Below, in pieces: positions 35,401 to 43,793 of a stretch of 64,000 nt of DNA (position 1 is its first letter; each line of letters begins with the position of its first letter). Location: contig CM049408.1 of NCBI GenBank assembly GCA_026929865.2, positions 620,001 to 684,000 of the forward strand. The letters are read 5' to 3'. Below the pieces are notes generated by a model. It did no database searches, was not told the DNA's origin, and worked only from the letters and a program-made list of their open reading frames with translations. The stretch comes from Hyperoplus lanceolatus. Taxonomy: Eukaryota > Chordata > Actinopteri > Uranoscopiformes > Ammodytidae. A program made the translations under genes and the position numbers.

Positions 35401-38400
35401 CAAAGTGATTTTAAAGTGAGGCCTTGACAGTTATGTCTCCAACTCAAATATGTACATATATTTCAGGATGTTGTGCATCCCTGGCAATAAAAACTTTGGA
35501 TCTGGAATAAACTGTTTAAGAAATATAGCTTTCGGAAAAAAAGTTGTCTTGACGCACAAATCACCTCACTACGTGGGGTGATTTGTGCGTCATTGTGTCA
35601 CAATGACAAAGTCACCATCATCATCTTTCTGGCCATCTGAACTCTCATCAGTGGTGTCGTTAAGTGGAATTGAGATGTCACTCTCTTCTGAGCTACTGTA
35701 GACAATCACTTTCTTTTGGTGACCAGCGTATACAGCCATGCCACTGGCACAACTCTCAGAAATGTACTTTGCACTAGTTGCTCCGTGCTTGTGGAACCAA
35801 CTGCCACCTGACAAATGTGATTCCCCCTACATTTCTGCCTTTAAATCAAGGCTCAAAACCCATATGTACACCCTGGTGTTTCCTCCCCATTAACTATCTT
35901 ACCTCTGCACTACTATCTGTGTTTATGTGGATGTATGGGCTTTACGTCTTTTATTTTGGTTATTGTTATTGTACCTTCATTGTTTACCTACTGAATGCAC
36001 TATGTACAGCACTTTGGACAGTGCAAACTGTCATAAATGTGCTTTTATAAATACATTTTACTTACTTACTTACTTATAACTCACCCAGGCCCTTGCGCAC
36101 AAATCACCCCATCCCCAGAATTTTGGATAATAGGCATGATGCAGCAATTTAGGGTTGACATTGTGCTAACTATATAGACTCAAAGTGTAGCATACCAAAG
36201 CACTAAACATGTGTCAAATGTTTTCAAACGTGTCTATAATTGTTCAGACACAATAATCAAAAAACCTTGATCATGGAAATTTTACTTTGAAAGGCAAAAC
36301 ACAGTTTTTTGAGCTTAAATGTGCTTATATCTTATTCCTTGTGTCTCCCTTCTTTACAGGATGAGTCAAATGGATGGCTCTTCTTAAATATGTGGTCACA
36401 TTTCCAATTTCTTCCACGGTTTTCTAGAAACAAGGGGTTTTGCATCTTCCAAAATGCACAAATCACCCCACCTTCCCCTACTATGTATGGTAAATAAGTC
36501 TGAAACATCATATTATATCCATCATTCATAAGCGAACAGTTGTGACTGACAGCCATTTTGAAAGATGGCTGCCATGGGCGCCATTTTGAAAATTCATGGT
36601 GGCTCCATATCCAAATCTTTTGAGAATGCCTTTGGCTATAAGTGTACCAAATTTCATGCTTTTATCACAAAATGCACGATCGTTCTGGTTACCAGCTGCA
36701 CTATCATGACGATGGGGGTCAATGCAACGGGTCGATAGTCATTGAAAGTGGATGGTGAGGGCTTCTTTGGAACAGGTATGATGGTGGTGGCTTTGAAGCA
36801 CGACGGAACAACAGCCTGACTCAGAGAAGCTTTGAGAATGTCCGTGAAGACATTTTTGAGCTCCTCTGCACAGTCCTTCAGCACACGACCAAGAATGTTG
36901 TCTGGACCTGCAGCCTTGCAGGTGTTGCTCTTGGAGAGGGTTCTCTTCACGCTGGCTGCAGTCAGGCACAAGGTCTGGTCGTGGGGAGGGGGGGTGGTGG
37001 GGGGCTGCGTCCCCAGCTCTGAAGGCAGTGTTCCTGGCCCTCAGTAGCCCACGGACCTCTCCTGTCAGCCATTGCTTCTGGTTAGCCCGGGTGGTGATGG
37101 TTCTGGTGGTGGTAAAATAATTTGCTGATGTAGGAGGTGACAGTGTCAATATACTCCTCAATGTCTGTGTGGCTGTGGTAGGTGGCTGCCTGCTTAAACA
37201 TCTCCCAGTCTGTAGTGTCAAAACAGTCTTGAAGTGCAGCTGGCCACACACGTACCTGCTTCAGAACTGGTTTGGTGACTTTCACCCTGGGTCTGTACAC
37301 TGGCATAAGCATGACACTGAATGTGGTCCGAATGGCCGATGTGGGGGAGGGGGGAAGCCCTGTAAGCACCTTTGAGTGAGGTGTAAACCATTTTCCAGAG
37401 TATTACTTTCTCTTGTGGGAATGTTCACTTGTTGGTGGAATTGTGGGAGAACAGTCTTAAGATTTACGTGATTGAAATCCCCAGCAAAGATGAAAAACGC
37501 GTCTGGTTTGGCTGTTGCTCACTGATGGTGTTATAAAGTTCCCAAAGTGCCTCGGTTCTATCAGCGTTGTTGGTAATGGGGGGGGGGGGTATACAGTATT
37601 ACAACATGATAACGACCACAAACACACCTCCAGGACAACCACTGCCTTGCTGAAGAGGCTGAGGGTTAAGGTGATGGACTGGCCAAGCATGTCTCCAGAC
37701 CTAAACCCTATTGACCATCTGTGGGGCAACTTCAAACGGAGGGTGGAGTAGTGCAAGGTCTCTAATATCCACCAGCTCCGTGATGTCGTCATGAATGGGT
37801 GAAAGAGAAATCTAGTGGAAACCTGTGAAGCTCTGGTGAACTCCATGCCCAAGAGGATTAAGGCAGTGCTGGAAAATGGTGGCCACACAAAATATTGACA
37901 CTTAAGGCCCAATTTGGACATGTTCACTTATGGGTGTACTCACTTTTGTTGCCATCACTTTAGACATTAATGGCTGTGTGTTGAGTTATTTTGAGGTGAC
38001 AGTAAATTTACACTGTTATACAAGCTGTACACTGACTACTTTACATTGTATCAAAGTGTCATTTATTCAGTGTTGTCCCATGAAAAGATATTTGAAGAAA
38101 TGTGAGTGGTGTACTCACTTTTGTGAGATACTGTACAAGCAGAGTCGCTGTTATCTCTCTCGGCTGATAGAATGGATGGCACTGTTGTGCCTACAGCTAT
38201 GCTAAAAAGTACAATAGTAACCTATGGGAGAAAATGCAGCCTACATCCCCTTTTTCAGGCCTTGATTTGAGTTTTCTGGAGCAAAACCCCCCAGAACAAT
38301 GGGTCATAAAACAAAGAAACCCAGCCCAGTCATTTCTGATAAGGATTGAAATCGAGCGGTCAACCATGCGACCCTGCTTTGATAAAACCAGCAGACTCCC

Positions 38401-41400
38401 CAAAATCCAAGCCTTTCGCAGTGGATCCATCCACAAAGCGGCTGTTTGCAAACGTAAAACTGAGCTCACAGACTGCTTGCCTGCAGTCTTTATCTTCCCG
38501 AATCTGAAGGAAGTTTCACCAAAGAAACTTCATCCTACCGCGGCTGCAGAAACTCAGCCGCACCTCCTTGCCAGCCGGAGAAGAAGCCGAGTGTTCCGTA
38601 ACGCAACAGACGGTAAACTGCATTCCTTCATCGCCGCCTCCGTAAAAGACGCACGCGCCACCACCGGAGCAAGCCAGTTTACTGCGACGGACCCCGTCTT
38701 TCACCAAGAAGCAAGATCGCTCGACTACCCATCGCTTCTCATCACCGTCGGAGACGGTTCACAGTAGCCATTTGTCTGGGCTATAAAGTAGGCTATAGAT
38801 ATCTATTTTGGGTATACATTAACTTAAGGTTAAGGTACCGACTGACCAGTCGTTTTCTCTGTTTTAAATGTGATACTGACGGCATTATTTTCATATTGTG
38901 CCAAACTGCTCAATGTGTTTTTCCTCCCGCTTTCCGGGAGGATTGTTTGATTGTTGTGATTGTCGCTACGTGCCAGAATAGCTGTTCCCCTCTGATAACT
39001 CCGAAGCAGCACCAGTTTTGCTAGCCCACTAGCAGATTGAGTGACTGTAGGTTACTTAACATGGTGAACAACTAACTGCTCTTTCTGTGGCGAGCTTTTA
39101 CTTGATCTCTTTCTTCTTTCTCTGTCTTTATTCAAACTCCGTACATCTGCACACCAACACATTCTTACATTTGCGTCACGATTGTTAAAGAGATCCTTTT
39201 ATACTACTTTTCTGGTCTTAATTTCTTGTTAAAAACTGCTATAGACATGAATCACATCACAAAAAACTATGTAGATTTTCGGGACACTCTTCCTCCTACC
39301 CTAGCCAGCACAGCAGTCTCTCTCTACACACTGCTTTGAGCTTCTCCGCCCCTCCCCCCTGCTGCAAACCCCACTCCGTTGTGATTGGTTCGAGGCGGCA
39401 TTGGCGAAGTGGGTAGGGAGTTCGCCTCTGGTGTGCAGGGTCGGAGGTTCGATCCCCCGTCTCCCCGCCACATGTCGAAGTGTCCCTGGGCAAGACACTG
39501 AACCCCGAATTGCTCCCGATAGTTAGCTTAGTTAGCTTAGCACCCTAGTGCTAAGCCTACCCTGCGTGGTATCTGCTGCTATCAGTGTATGAATGTGTGT
39601 GTGACTGGGTGAATGTGTACAAAAACAATGTAAAGCGCTTTGGGTCTGTGATAAACGGAGATATAGCGCTATACAAGTCCATTTACCATTTACCGTTACC
39701 TTCCTTCCAGTAGCGGGAAATTTCAGGAAATTTCCAGGAAGGTGGGGGCATGCAGCCGGAGCTTGCCTGAGCGGCAGCATTACCATATGTTGTGAAAATA
39801 TTTCAACAAGAATAGCATGAAGGACGGAGTTTCCAGTCAAGATGTTTAGTTAATAAAGTGATATTTATTTCACTCAAAAGCAGAGTAGATGTCTCGTACA
39901 GTTAAACGTGCACGGACCTAAGAGTGAGTGTTCAACCTGGTTGAGCTCTCAGAAAAAGGCGCTTAAGACAAGGTGCGCGAAAGTATATGAAGGATTCCCC
40001 TTGTGGAGTCCCATTGGTCAAAGTCAAAAATGATGCAGACGGGACGTATTCTACTGTACGCGGTCTGGTTGGAGCACTGGGTAACTCCACCCAAACTGGC
40101 TCTCGTCGAGGATCTTCTGGCTCCTCCTGATATCAGTGGTTGTGTGTGCATGTTGTCAGGTGCAAGGGGTGGGGGGGCCCTTATCAAGCTAGATTAATCT
40201 GGTATTTGAGGCCCAGTGTCCAACCGTCAGTTGTGACAGTTGCACGTTTTGTCATGTAATGGTGTACTTCTCTATTTGCAACCTTTCTCTGTTCTAAGTT
40301 TACATGTGCTTAAGGTCAGTCAAAGTTCCCTGCAAGTGTCACTTCTCTAAGTTAACAGACAGCCGAAATAAGACTGTCTGAGGATTCAAACCCTCTTAGT
40401 GATTTTTCCACTCCATCTAGGGCCTGCTGATTTAAAGCTATTATGTGTAATATGTGTATCATGAGTAGGCATCTCTAAAGGTTAATTTTCTCTACACATA
40501 CATGGAAACATGACAGAAACGACCCGAGCGTGACAGAAAACCCGGAAATTTGAACAAGTTCGGCTCGACCGGCTGCCATAGTTTTTAGTGCTCTGCACAG
40601 CCACCCCAGACGGTCAGCAGGGAATACGTCGTAATGCATGTACGTAATTATTTGATACTCTAATATGGTTAAACATGACTATAAATCATTATAACAACGT
40701 TTATAGGTCATAAAAGTCGAAAAGTATCATAGGTCCTCTTTAAGCATATGAGCGTTGACTTCTGTGGTTTCCAAATTTAAATCGTGTGGGTCGCGAGCGC
40801 TGACCTCCTTCACGTGACTTTAACACCACACGCCACAATTAGAACGTCTCCGCCCCGTGATTGTGTCGCCATCGGCGACCTCCTTCACGTGACGCAAACG
40901 TCACAAGCTGTCCGCCATTTTTGGCTTTGGGCGGTGTCCACCCCCCCTTTCTTTTTGACACTCTCACACACAGTAGTGCATACACATGTACTATAGCCTG
41001 TGGGTTTGATTCTAAACTGTTCTTATTATTGCTTGTGCTACGTCTGATTTCTTAAATTAGATTAGTTCATGGTTATTGATTTATGTGTTTTAAAAAAACA
41101 AAAACAATTTAAGATTTTTTTTGGCACTTTTCATGCTTTATTTTACAGTGTGAAGAGACAGAGGTGAAATGGGGCAGAGAGGGGAATGACAGGCAGAGAA
41201 CGACCGCGGGTGGGAATCAAACCCGGGTCTGCTGCTGGGCCTAGCCCGGGGGGGACGCCCTACCAACTGAGCTAAGGGCGCCCCCTGACTTATGTGTTTT
41301 AATCAACTTGCCTAAGTAAATAAACCCTTACATTTTGATTTTAAGAAGCAGTGTCTGTGATATTTGTGTCTTGTATTTCACTAATTGCTGGTAAATAAGG

Positions 41401-42784
41401 TCTATGCTCGAATATGCACTCCTTCATTATCTTAAATGTACATTGGAACCAACTTTGACATTTTAAAAGGTAAATCCCTTTAACATTGAGACTGTTTTTC
41501 TGATTTGATTCAAAGTTCCCTTTTTTCAAAGTAATTTGATTAGCTTGACTAATTTAATTGATCATTAATTAACAATTTTCTTAATATTATAATTTCCTTG
41601 AAATTAATAATATTCTTGACTTTGACCAAATCTACCCCTTATGAATTCCCAACAGCACTTTATGATCATGAACTTAGCCAGCGGTGAACAGTGTTTACAT
41701 ACCACAGCGGCGTCCCAACACCAAACACCACCTTTCTTCTTTGCTCCTTTCACAAGGATTCTGTCCGAACGGTGGCACGTGAACCGCTCAAGCTGAACGG
41801 CTGAGTCCGGGATGTTGTCGGTCAGCCATGTCTCCATAAAACCATAGGCACAGCCCTCCATCCCGTCACGGTGCGCAGACCTCAGCAGCTGTATATGATC
41901 CATTTTATTGTTCTGAGACCTTACGTTCGCCAAGAGGAGAGTTGGAAGAGCATTTTAGCCTGCCTTGCTCTAATGACTCTGCGTTTGCCTCTCTTCAGTT
42001 TCCTCTCGCACCGCTTTCGGCGTCTCCTCTCTGGGGGGAAAGCCGGCCGGCGAAGTTGTCCTAAGGTCCTGTGTTTTGATCGTTTGTTTTTAGCATTGAA
42101 TCCAAACTGACAGAAAGGAGAATACCGCTTGTATTTTTGTTTTACCGTTTTCCTGCTAGAATGCAGAAATTAAAATATGAGTCGAATTCTCCTTTTCGTG
42201 CATATTGGTACAAAATCAAAAAAGACTATGACAGAAATGTTTTATGTCCGATTTCCCCTTTGTTCAATTCTCACTGTAAAACAAATAAACAAGCCTTATT
42301 GGCAATTCCATCTCTGGGCAGAGTTCTCCTGATTGGTTGCAGCGCTCTGTCGGCTGTGCCACTGGAAATACAGAAGTAGGAAGCTAAATAAGAAGTAGGA
42401 AGCTTTGTTCAGGGAGCTATTTCCTAAACAAAGACAATACAGTATATACAGAACATCAATTTATTATGTATGGCAAGTGTAAAACAAGTGTATCAGTGTG
42501 GACACTTGGAATTCATGTGACTTTTATGTAATTTTAACATGTTATGTTGAAGTTGTAAATGGCGGGACAGTGAGATGTTTGCAGCCATGATGCTGAAGCA
42601 GTGGGGCTAAAGTGGTCTGTTCTTTAATTGTTCTAGAAGCCCTTTGAAGTTCACTGTGGAGGAAAGCCACAGTGTCCAGCTTTACCCAGAGAAGGACGAA
42701 GCAGTCAACATCTTGAACATTAAGAGAGGAATCATTTCCGCACTCATGGTGCCTGTCATGGAGGAAAAACACAACAGCCTCATG
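29382..42784 (+). CDS. apob: Apolipoprotein B, N-terminal exons 1-5 (partial gene)
   Basis: ApoB is the large secreted scaffold of VLDL/LDL-type particles. Its N-terminal region is the lipid-transfer module that starts lipid loading with MTP. Exons 29382-29436, 30137-30175, 31653-31765, 31859-32004 and 42637-42784 join without frame loss. The product begins with a signal peptide ([19 protein letters not shown]). It then carries [31 protein letters not shown] (nearly identical to the human block), [13 protein letters not shown] and [20 protein letters not shown], a block almost unchanged across vertebrates. Paired cysteines of the module are present (TCL, SCQ, QLC, RAC). Introns are GT-AG. The rest of the gene lies beyond the window, since intron 5 exceeds 21 kb. 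Close relatives (vitellogenin, MTP) fit less well than ApoB. Confidence 0.93.
29437..30136. other. apob intron 1
   Basis: 700 bp, AT-rich, with no transposon signature I recognise. Confidence 0.6.
30137..30175 (+). CDS. apob: apob exon 2 (39 bp)
   Basis: The acceptor is CCAATAG|GAGCC and the donor TCTGT|GTAAG. It adds [13 protein letters not shown] and keeps phase 1. The very short second exon fits what I recall of vertebrate APOB genes. Confidence 0.85.
30630..31350 (+). pseudogene. LINE ORF2 C-terminus and 3' tail in apob intron 2
   Basis: The frame has [37 protein letters not shown] and [13 protein letters not shown], the C-terminal block of L2-like LINE ORF2 proteins. A small frameshift precedes [11 protein letters not shown]. 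After the SINE at 30968-31155 the 3' UTR continues to a short (AACTT)-like tail near 31335-31347. Confidence 0.75.
30968..31155 (-). mobile_element. tRNA-derived SINE with 13-bp TSD
   Basis: On the minus strand it starts GGGCGCTCCGGTGGCGTAGT (A-box region), has GGGTTCGAATCC (B box), a tail region CCCATTTCACCTCTGTACC and an A/T-rich 3' end. The target duplication TGCACTGGCTTTT is at 30955-30967 and 31156-31168. It inserted into the LINE tail. It is not a functional tRNA gene: there is no closed cloverleaf and it carries a SINE body. Confidence 0.88.
31430..31600 (+). mobile_element. SINE, same tail family, degraded
   Basis: GTCGTTCTCTGC, CTCTGCCCCATTTCATC and CAATAAAGCATTGAAAAA match the tails of the SINEs at 30968 and 41094. 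The tRNA-like part is decayed (GTGTTAGAATCCGGCC as B box). Confidence 0.65.
31653..31765 (+). CDS. apob: apob exon 3
   Basis: The acceptor is TTGCAATTGCAG and the donor GTCAG|GTACAT. Encodes (L)[19 protein letters not shown] and on to KVSCQ, ending at phase 0. Confidence 0.92.
31859..32004 (+). CDS. apob: apob exon 4
   Basis: The acceptor is GTCTTCAG|GTTGAG and the donor GAAAA|GTAAGA. Encodes [20 protein letters not shown] and on to AFQAAMEK, ending at phase 2. Intron 3 (31766-31858) is only 93 bp. Confidence 0.93.
32160..32683 (-). pseudogene. LINE 3' end: last coding part and 3' UTR
   Basis: The minus strand reads [15 protein letters not shown] near the right edge, the RT segment that follows [10 protein letters not shown] at 36.7 kb. 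After a non-coding 3' UTR it ends GACAAATAAAGCTGACTTTG. Much of the palm and thumb region is absent, so this copy has an internal deletion as well as insertions. Confidence 0.7.
33126..34425 (-). pseudogene. Transposon-borne zinc-finger / cysteine-rich protein, frameshifted and internally deleted
   Basis: Start ATG at 34425 ([16 protein letters not shown]). A first metal-binding-type block: [11 protein letters not shown] ... LRCP ... [20 protein letters not shown] second block begins ICFF, with a one-base excess of T at 33980-33988 that breaks CFFCKQPAG, and continues [31 protein letters not shown] and [12 protein letters not shown] second frameshift lies near 33632 before [17 protein letters not shown]. 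Near 33440 a large central part seems missing. The last frame has [17 protein letters not shown] and then [20 protein letters not shown] with CVCEGECD, a CXC/tesmin-like cysteine cluster. I recognise this as a protein type found in many copies in fish and other animal genomes, without a function I can name. As it stands it is dead. Confidence 0.65.
34500..34814 (-). promoter_or_regulatory. Upstream region of the transposon gene
   Basis: Non-coding, directly 5' of the minus-strand ATG. AT/GC mixed, with no clear TATA. Function only inferred from position. Confidence 0.25.
34815..34931. repeat. 117-bp near-perfect hairpin
   Basis: Arms of about 50 bp: ATGGGTTTCCCAAAGGAAAA ... and the mirror TTTTCCTTTGGGAAACCCAT, with inner GCACGTGC/GCACGTGC and a short loop TTTGTGCCCATTGTGATGCA. 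It is likely a palindromic MITE inserted in the long-TIR element. The target duplication is not resolved. Confidence 0.85.
35367..36478. mobile_element. TIR element flanked by TA, in the right arm of the long-TIR element
   Basis: Ends GGGGAAGGTGGGGTGATTTG and CAAATCACCCCACCTTCCCC, exact inverted copies, with TA at 35365-35366 and 36479-36480. The uninterrupted left arm of the host element (CCATTCATACTACTTGG, 32902-32918) shows the empty-site form. Internal copies of the 'cacaaatcacccca' motif occur at 35560, 36100 and 36455. It carries a LINE fragment at 35783-36080. Confidence 0.8.
35783..36080 (+). pseudogene. LINE 3' end (ORF2 last residues, UTR, ACTT tail)
   Basis: The frame reads [19 protein letters not shown]-like residues (LVEPTAT in the neighbouring frame), then [16 protein letters not shown] and a stop. 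The UTR has TACAGCACTTTGGACAGTG and ends TTATAAATACATTTTACTTA plus (CTTA)n. Typical for the end of an L2-like LINE. Confidence 0.65.
36710..37596 (-). pseudogene. APE-type LINE ORF2, endonuclease C-terminus to RT fingers
   Basis: On the minus strand: an endonuclease end (HIGHSDHI-type in the shifted frames; [20 protein letters not shown]), linker ([20 protein letters not shown]), [20 protein letters not shown], then RT fingers [20 protein letters not shown] and [20 protein letters not shown] with PVALTPIVM. The frames switch several times. This is the same copy as 41604-42110 (N-terminal endonuclease) and 32160-32683 (3' end). Confidence 0.8.
37597..38133 (+). pseudogene. Tc1-like element, 5'-truncated
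   Basis: The frame begins [20 protein letters not shown] and [20 protein letters not shown], the last two thirds of the Tc1 DDE domain, with a stop after KRRVE. The right terminus ...CTCACTTTTGTGAGATACTG is followed by TA (38134-38135). A second copy of this terminus lies at the right edge of the window (63837). Confidence 0.85.
38136..39184. other. Unassigned stretch with one longer open frame
   Basis: The plus-strand open frame at 38234-38767 (177 codons) starts [20 protein letters not shown]. It has no motif, signal peptide or membrane segment that I can recognise. It lies inside the insertion that splits the LINE. Coding status unknown. Confidence 0.3.
39392..39700 (+). mobile_element. 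V-SINE-like tRNA-derived SINE
   Basis: The head GGCGAAGTGGGTAGGGAGTT (A-box region) and GGTTCGATCCCCCG (B box), the middle GAAGTGTCCCTGGGCAAGAC ACTGAACCCC, then GTAAAGCGCTTTGGG and TATAGCGCTATACAAG with a (CATTTAC)n tail. The central GAAGTGTCC...GGCAAGACAC block is diagnostic for the V-SINE group of fish. Confidence 0.9.
39793..40238 (-). mobile_element. Solo LTR
   Basis: On the minus strand it begins TGTCACAACTGACGGTTGG and ends AATATTTTCA. It has a TATA-like CATATACTTTCGCGC and a poly(A) signal in GTGAAATAAATATCAC in U3-R order. A 4-bp duplication GTTG flanks it (39789-39792, 40239-40242). 446 bp, no internal region. Confidence 0.65.
40744..41080. other. Non-coding stretch
   Basis: A direct repeat of 'gacctccttcacgtgac' occurs at 40802 and 40878. 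Otherwise nothing recognised. Confidence 0.4.
41094..41289 (-). mobile_element. tRNA-derived SINE with 13-bp TSD
   Basis: On the minus strand: GGGGGCGCCCTTAGCTCAGT TGGTAGGGCG (A box), CCCGGGTTTGATTCCCACC (B box), body GTCGTTCTCTGCCTGTCATT and ATAAAGCATGAAAAGTGCC. The target duplication TTATGTGTTTTAA is at 41081-41093 and 41290-41302. Tail shared with the SINEs at 30968 and 31430. Confidence 0.9.
41604..42110 (-). pseudogene. APE-type LINE ORF2 N-terminus
   Basis: The minus strand reads [38 protein letters not shown] and [18 protein letters not shown]. This is the start of an APE-like endonuclease with the METWL form of the catalytic 'ETWL' box. It is preceded by a basic leader near 41940-42050. 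It continues, after an insertion, at 37596. Confidence 0.75.
42637..42784 (+). CDS. apob: apob exon 5
   Basis: The acceptor is TTGTTCTAG|AAGCCC after a 10.6-kb intron, and the donor CTCATG|GTTAGT. Encodes (K)[20 protein letters not shown] and on to [13 protein letters not shown], ending at phase 0. It holds the most conserved block of the five exons. Confidence 0.93.
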
Positions 42785-42871
42785 GTTAGTATTTTATTGT
42801 AACCCAAAAATAGATCAACAAGGTCAAAAAGAGTATTATACCAAAATATTTGAATAAGCTAACAGTAGGAT

Positions 42872-43790
42872 TAGGGCTGGGCGATATATCGAATATATTC
42901 GATGTATCGCGAGATGTGCTCCCCGGGATGTATAAAATGACCCTATCGCAACCATCGAATACAAACTGGCACGTAATGTGTTTTTTTTAGCCGCCGCCGC
43001 CACCGGCAAACTCGCTGCTGTTCGCTTCTCTCGCTCTTTCCTGTGGCTCTCTGCCTCACAGACTCACATGCATTGGCAACTCACTCACTCCCCCCTCCCA
43101 ACCAGAGTCTCCTGGGCGCGCATCTGTGACATAGTCTGCAGTGCGCCCTGTGCCAAAACGATCGGGGGAAAATTATTTGGAGTCGGCATTTTTCTGTATT
43201 CAACAGCGTTTGTGTAAATTATATGATCAATAACAGAGGTACGTCACTGAATAGGCGCCCCCCGCTCCTTCGCCTCCTCCTCCCCACACACTATAGTGCT
43301 CCAGTGTGCGCCCCCTCGAGCGCGCGCCGGGGCGCGAGAGCTTTCATTTGAATCGTGTTGTCTTCTGATGACAGGGTCAGGGACCTACAGATGGATAGGC
43401 AGTAAAGAAAGCTCTCGCGGGGCATACAAAATAAAACGGGAAGATTGAGAAGGAGAAAGATTGCATGGATGAAAAAAGCTTTTCAAAGTGGTTGAATGAA
43501 TAAATACACCGTACGCATATGGCCGATTGTATTGATTAATGCACACTGATTATCGGCCGCGACTCGCGGATTGTCACTGCAGATTAACGTGTCACCTCAA
43601 ATTTTTGACGATTGCTGTTTTCACAGTTTTTGAATGGTAGTGTAGTGAATATAGCAGGTCAGCGCGCCCAAACAACACACTCACCTGTTTCCCACTATTA
43701 TCATATTTTGCACCGTTCCAGCGCACGACTGAGTTGTGTGGGTGTGTGAGAGAGAGATAGAGACTGAGAGATATAGATAGAGACAGAGAG
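42872..43790. other. Start of apob intron 5: hAT-like end, then unassigned
   Basis: TAGGGCTGGGCGATATATCG at 42873 is a typical fish hAT left end. No matching right end is found in the next kilobase. GC-rich sequence near 43310-43340 (GCGCGCGCCGGGGCGCGAG) and a (GA)n/(AGAT)-rich run at 43745-43790 are the only other features. Confidence 0.45.
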
Positions 43791-43793
43791 ATA

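Larger units (their letters stand above)
32684..36707 (-). mobile_element. DNA transposon with about 390-bp terminal inverted repeats
   Basis: The element sits in the LINE RT frame between MKCFERL (32.68 kb) and TPIVM (36.71 kb). The left arm is 32684-33080. The right arm is 36707-36479 continuing at 35366-35150, interrupted by a later insertion. Shared blocks include GTGCATTTTGTGATAAAAGC, CTTATAGCCAAAGGCATTCT and TTATGAATGATGGAT. The tips read AGTRCA. The target duplication appears to be about 4 bp (TCAT) but is ambiguous by one base. The interior codes on the minus strand for a broken cysteine-rich protein and has no DDE transposase that I can recognise. Confidence 0.7.
39185..40743. mobile_element. 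TTAA-flanked element holding a V-SINE and a solo LTR
   Basis: Left TTAAAGAGATCC (39185) and right GGTCCTCTTTAA (40732-40743), with further weak mirror TATACTACTTTTCTGG / GAAAAGTATCATAGG. TTAA at both borders suits a piggyBac-like or Kolobok target. After removal of the SINE and LTR about 0.8 kb remains, non-coding. Confidence 0.6.

Noticed and set aside
39395-39465. tRNA-like gene on the plus strand
   Set aside because: Head of a V-SINE, shown by the following GAAGTGTCC...GGCAAGACAC block and the tail.
41215-41289. tRNA gene on the minus strand
   Set aside because: Same reasons: tRNA-derived head of a SINE with a 13-bp TSD.
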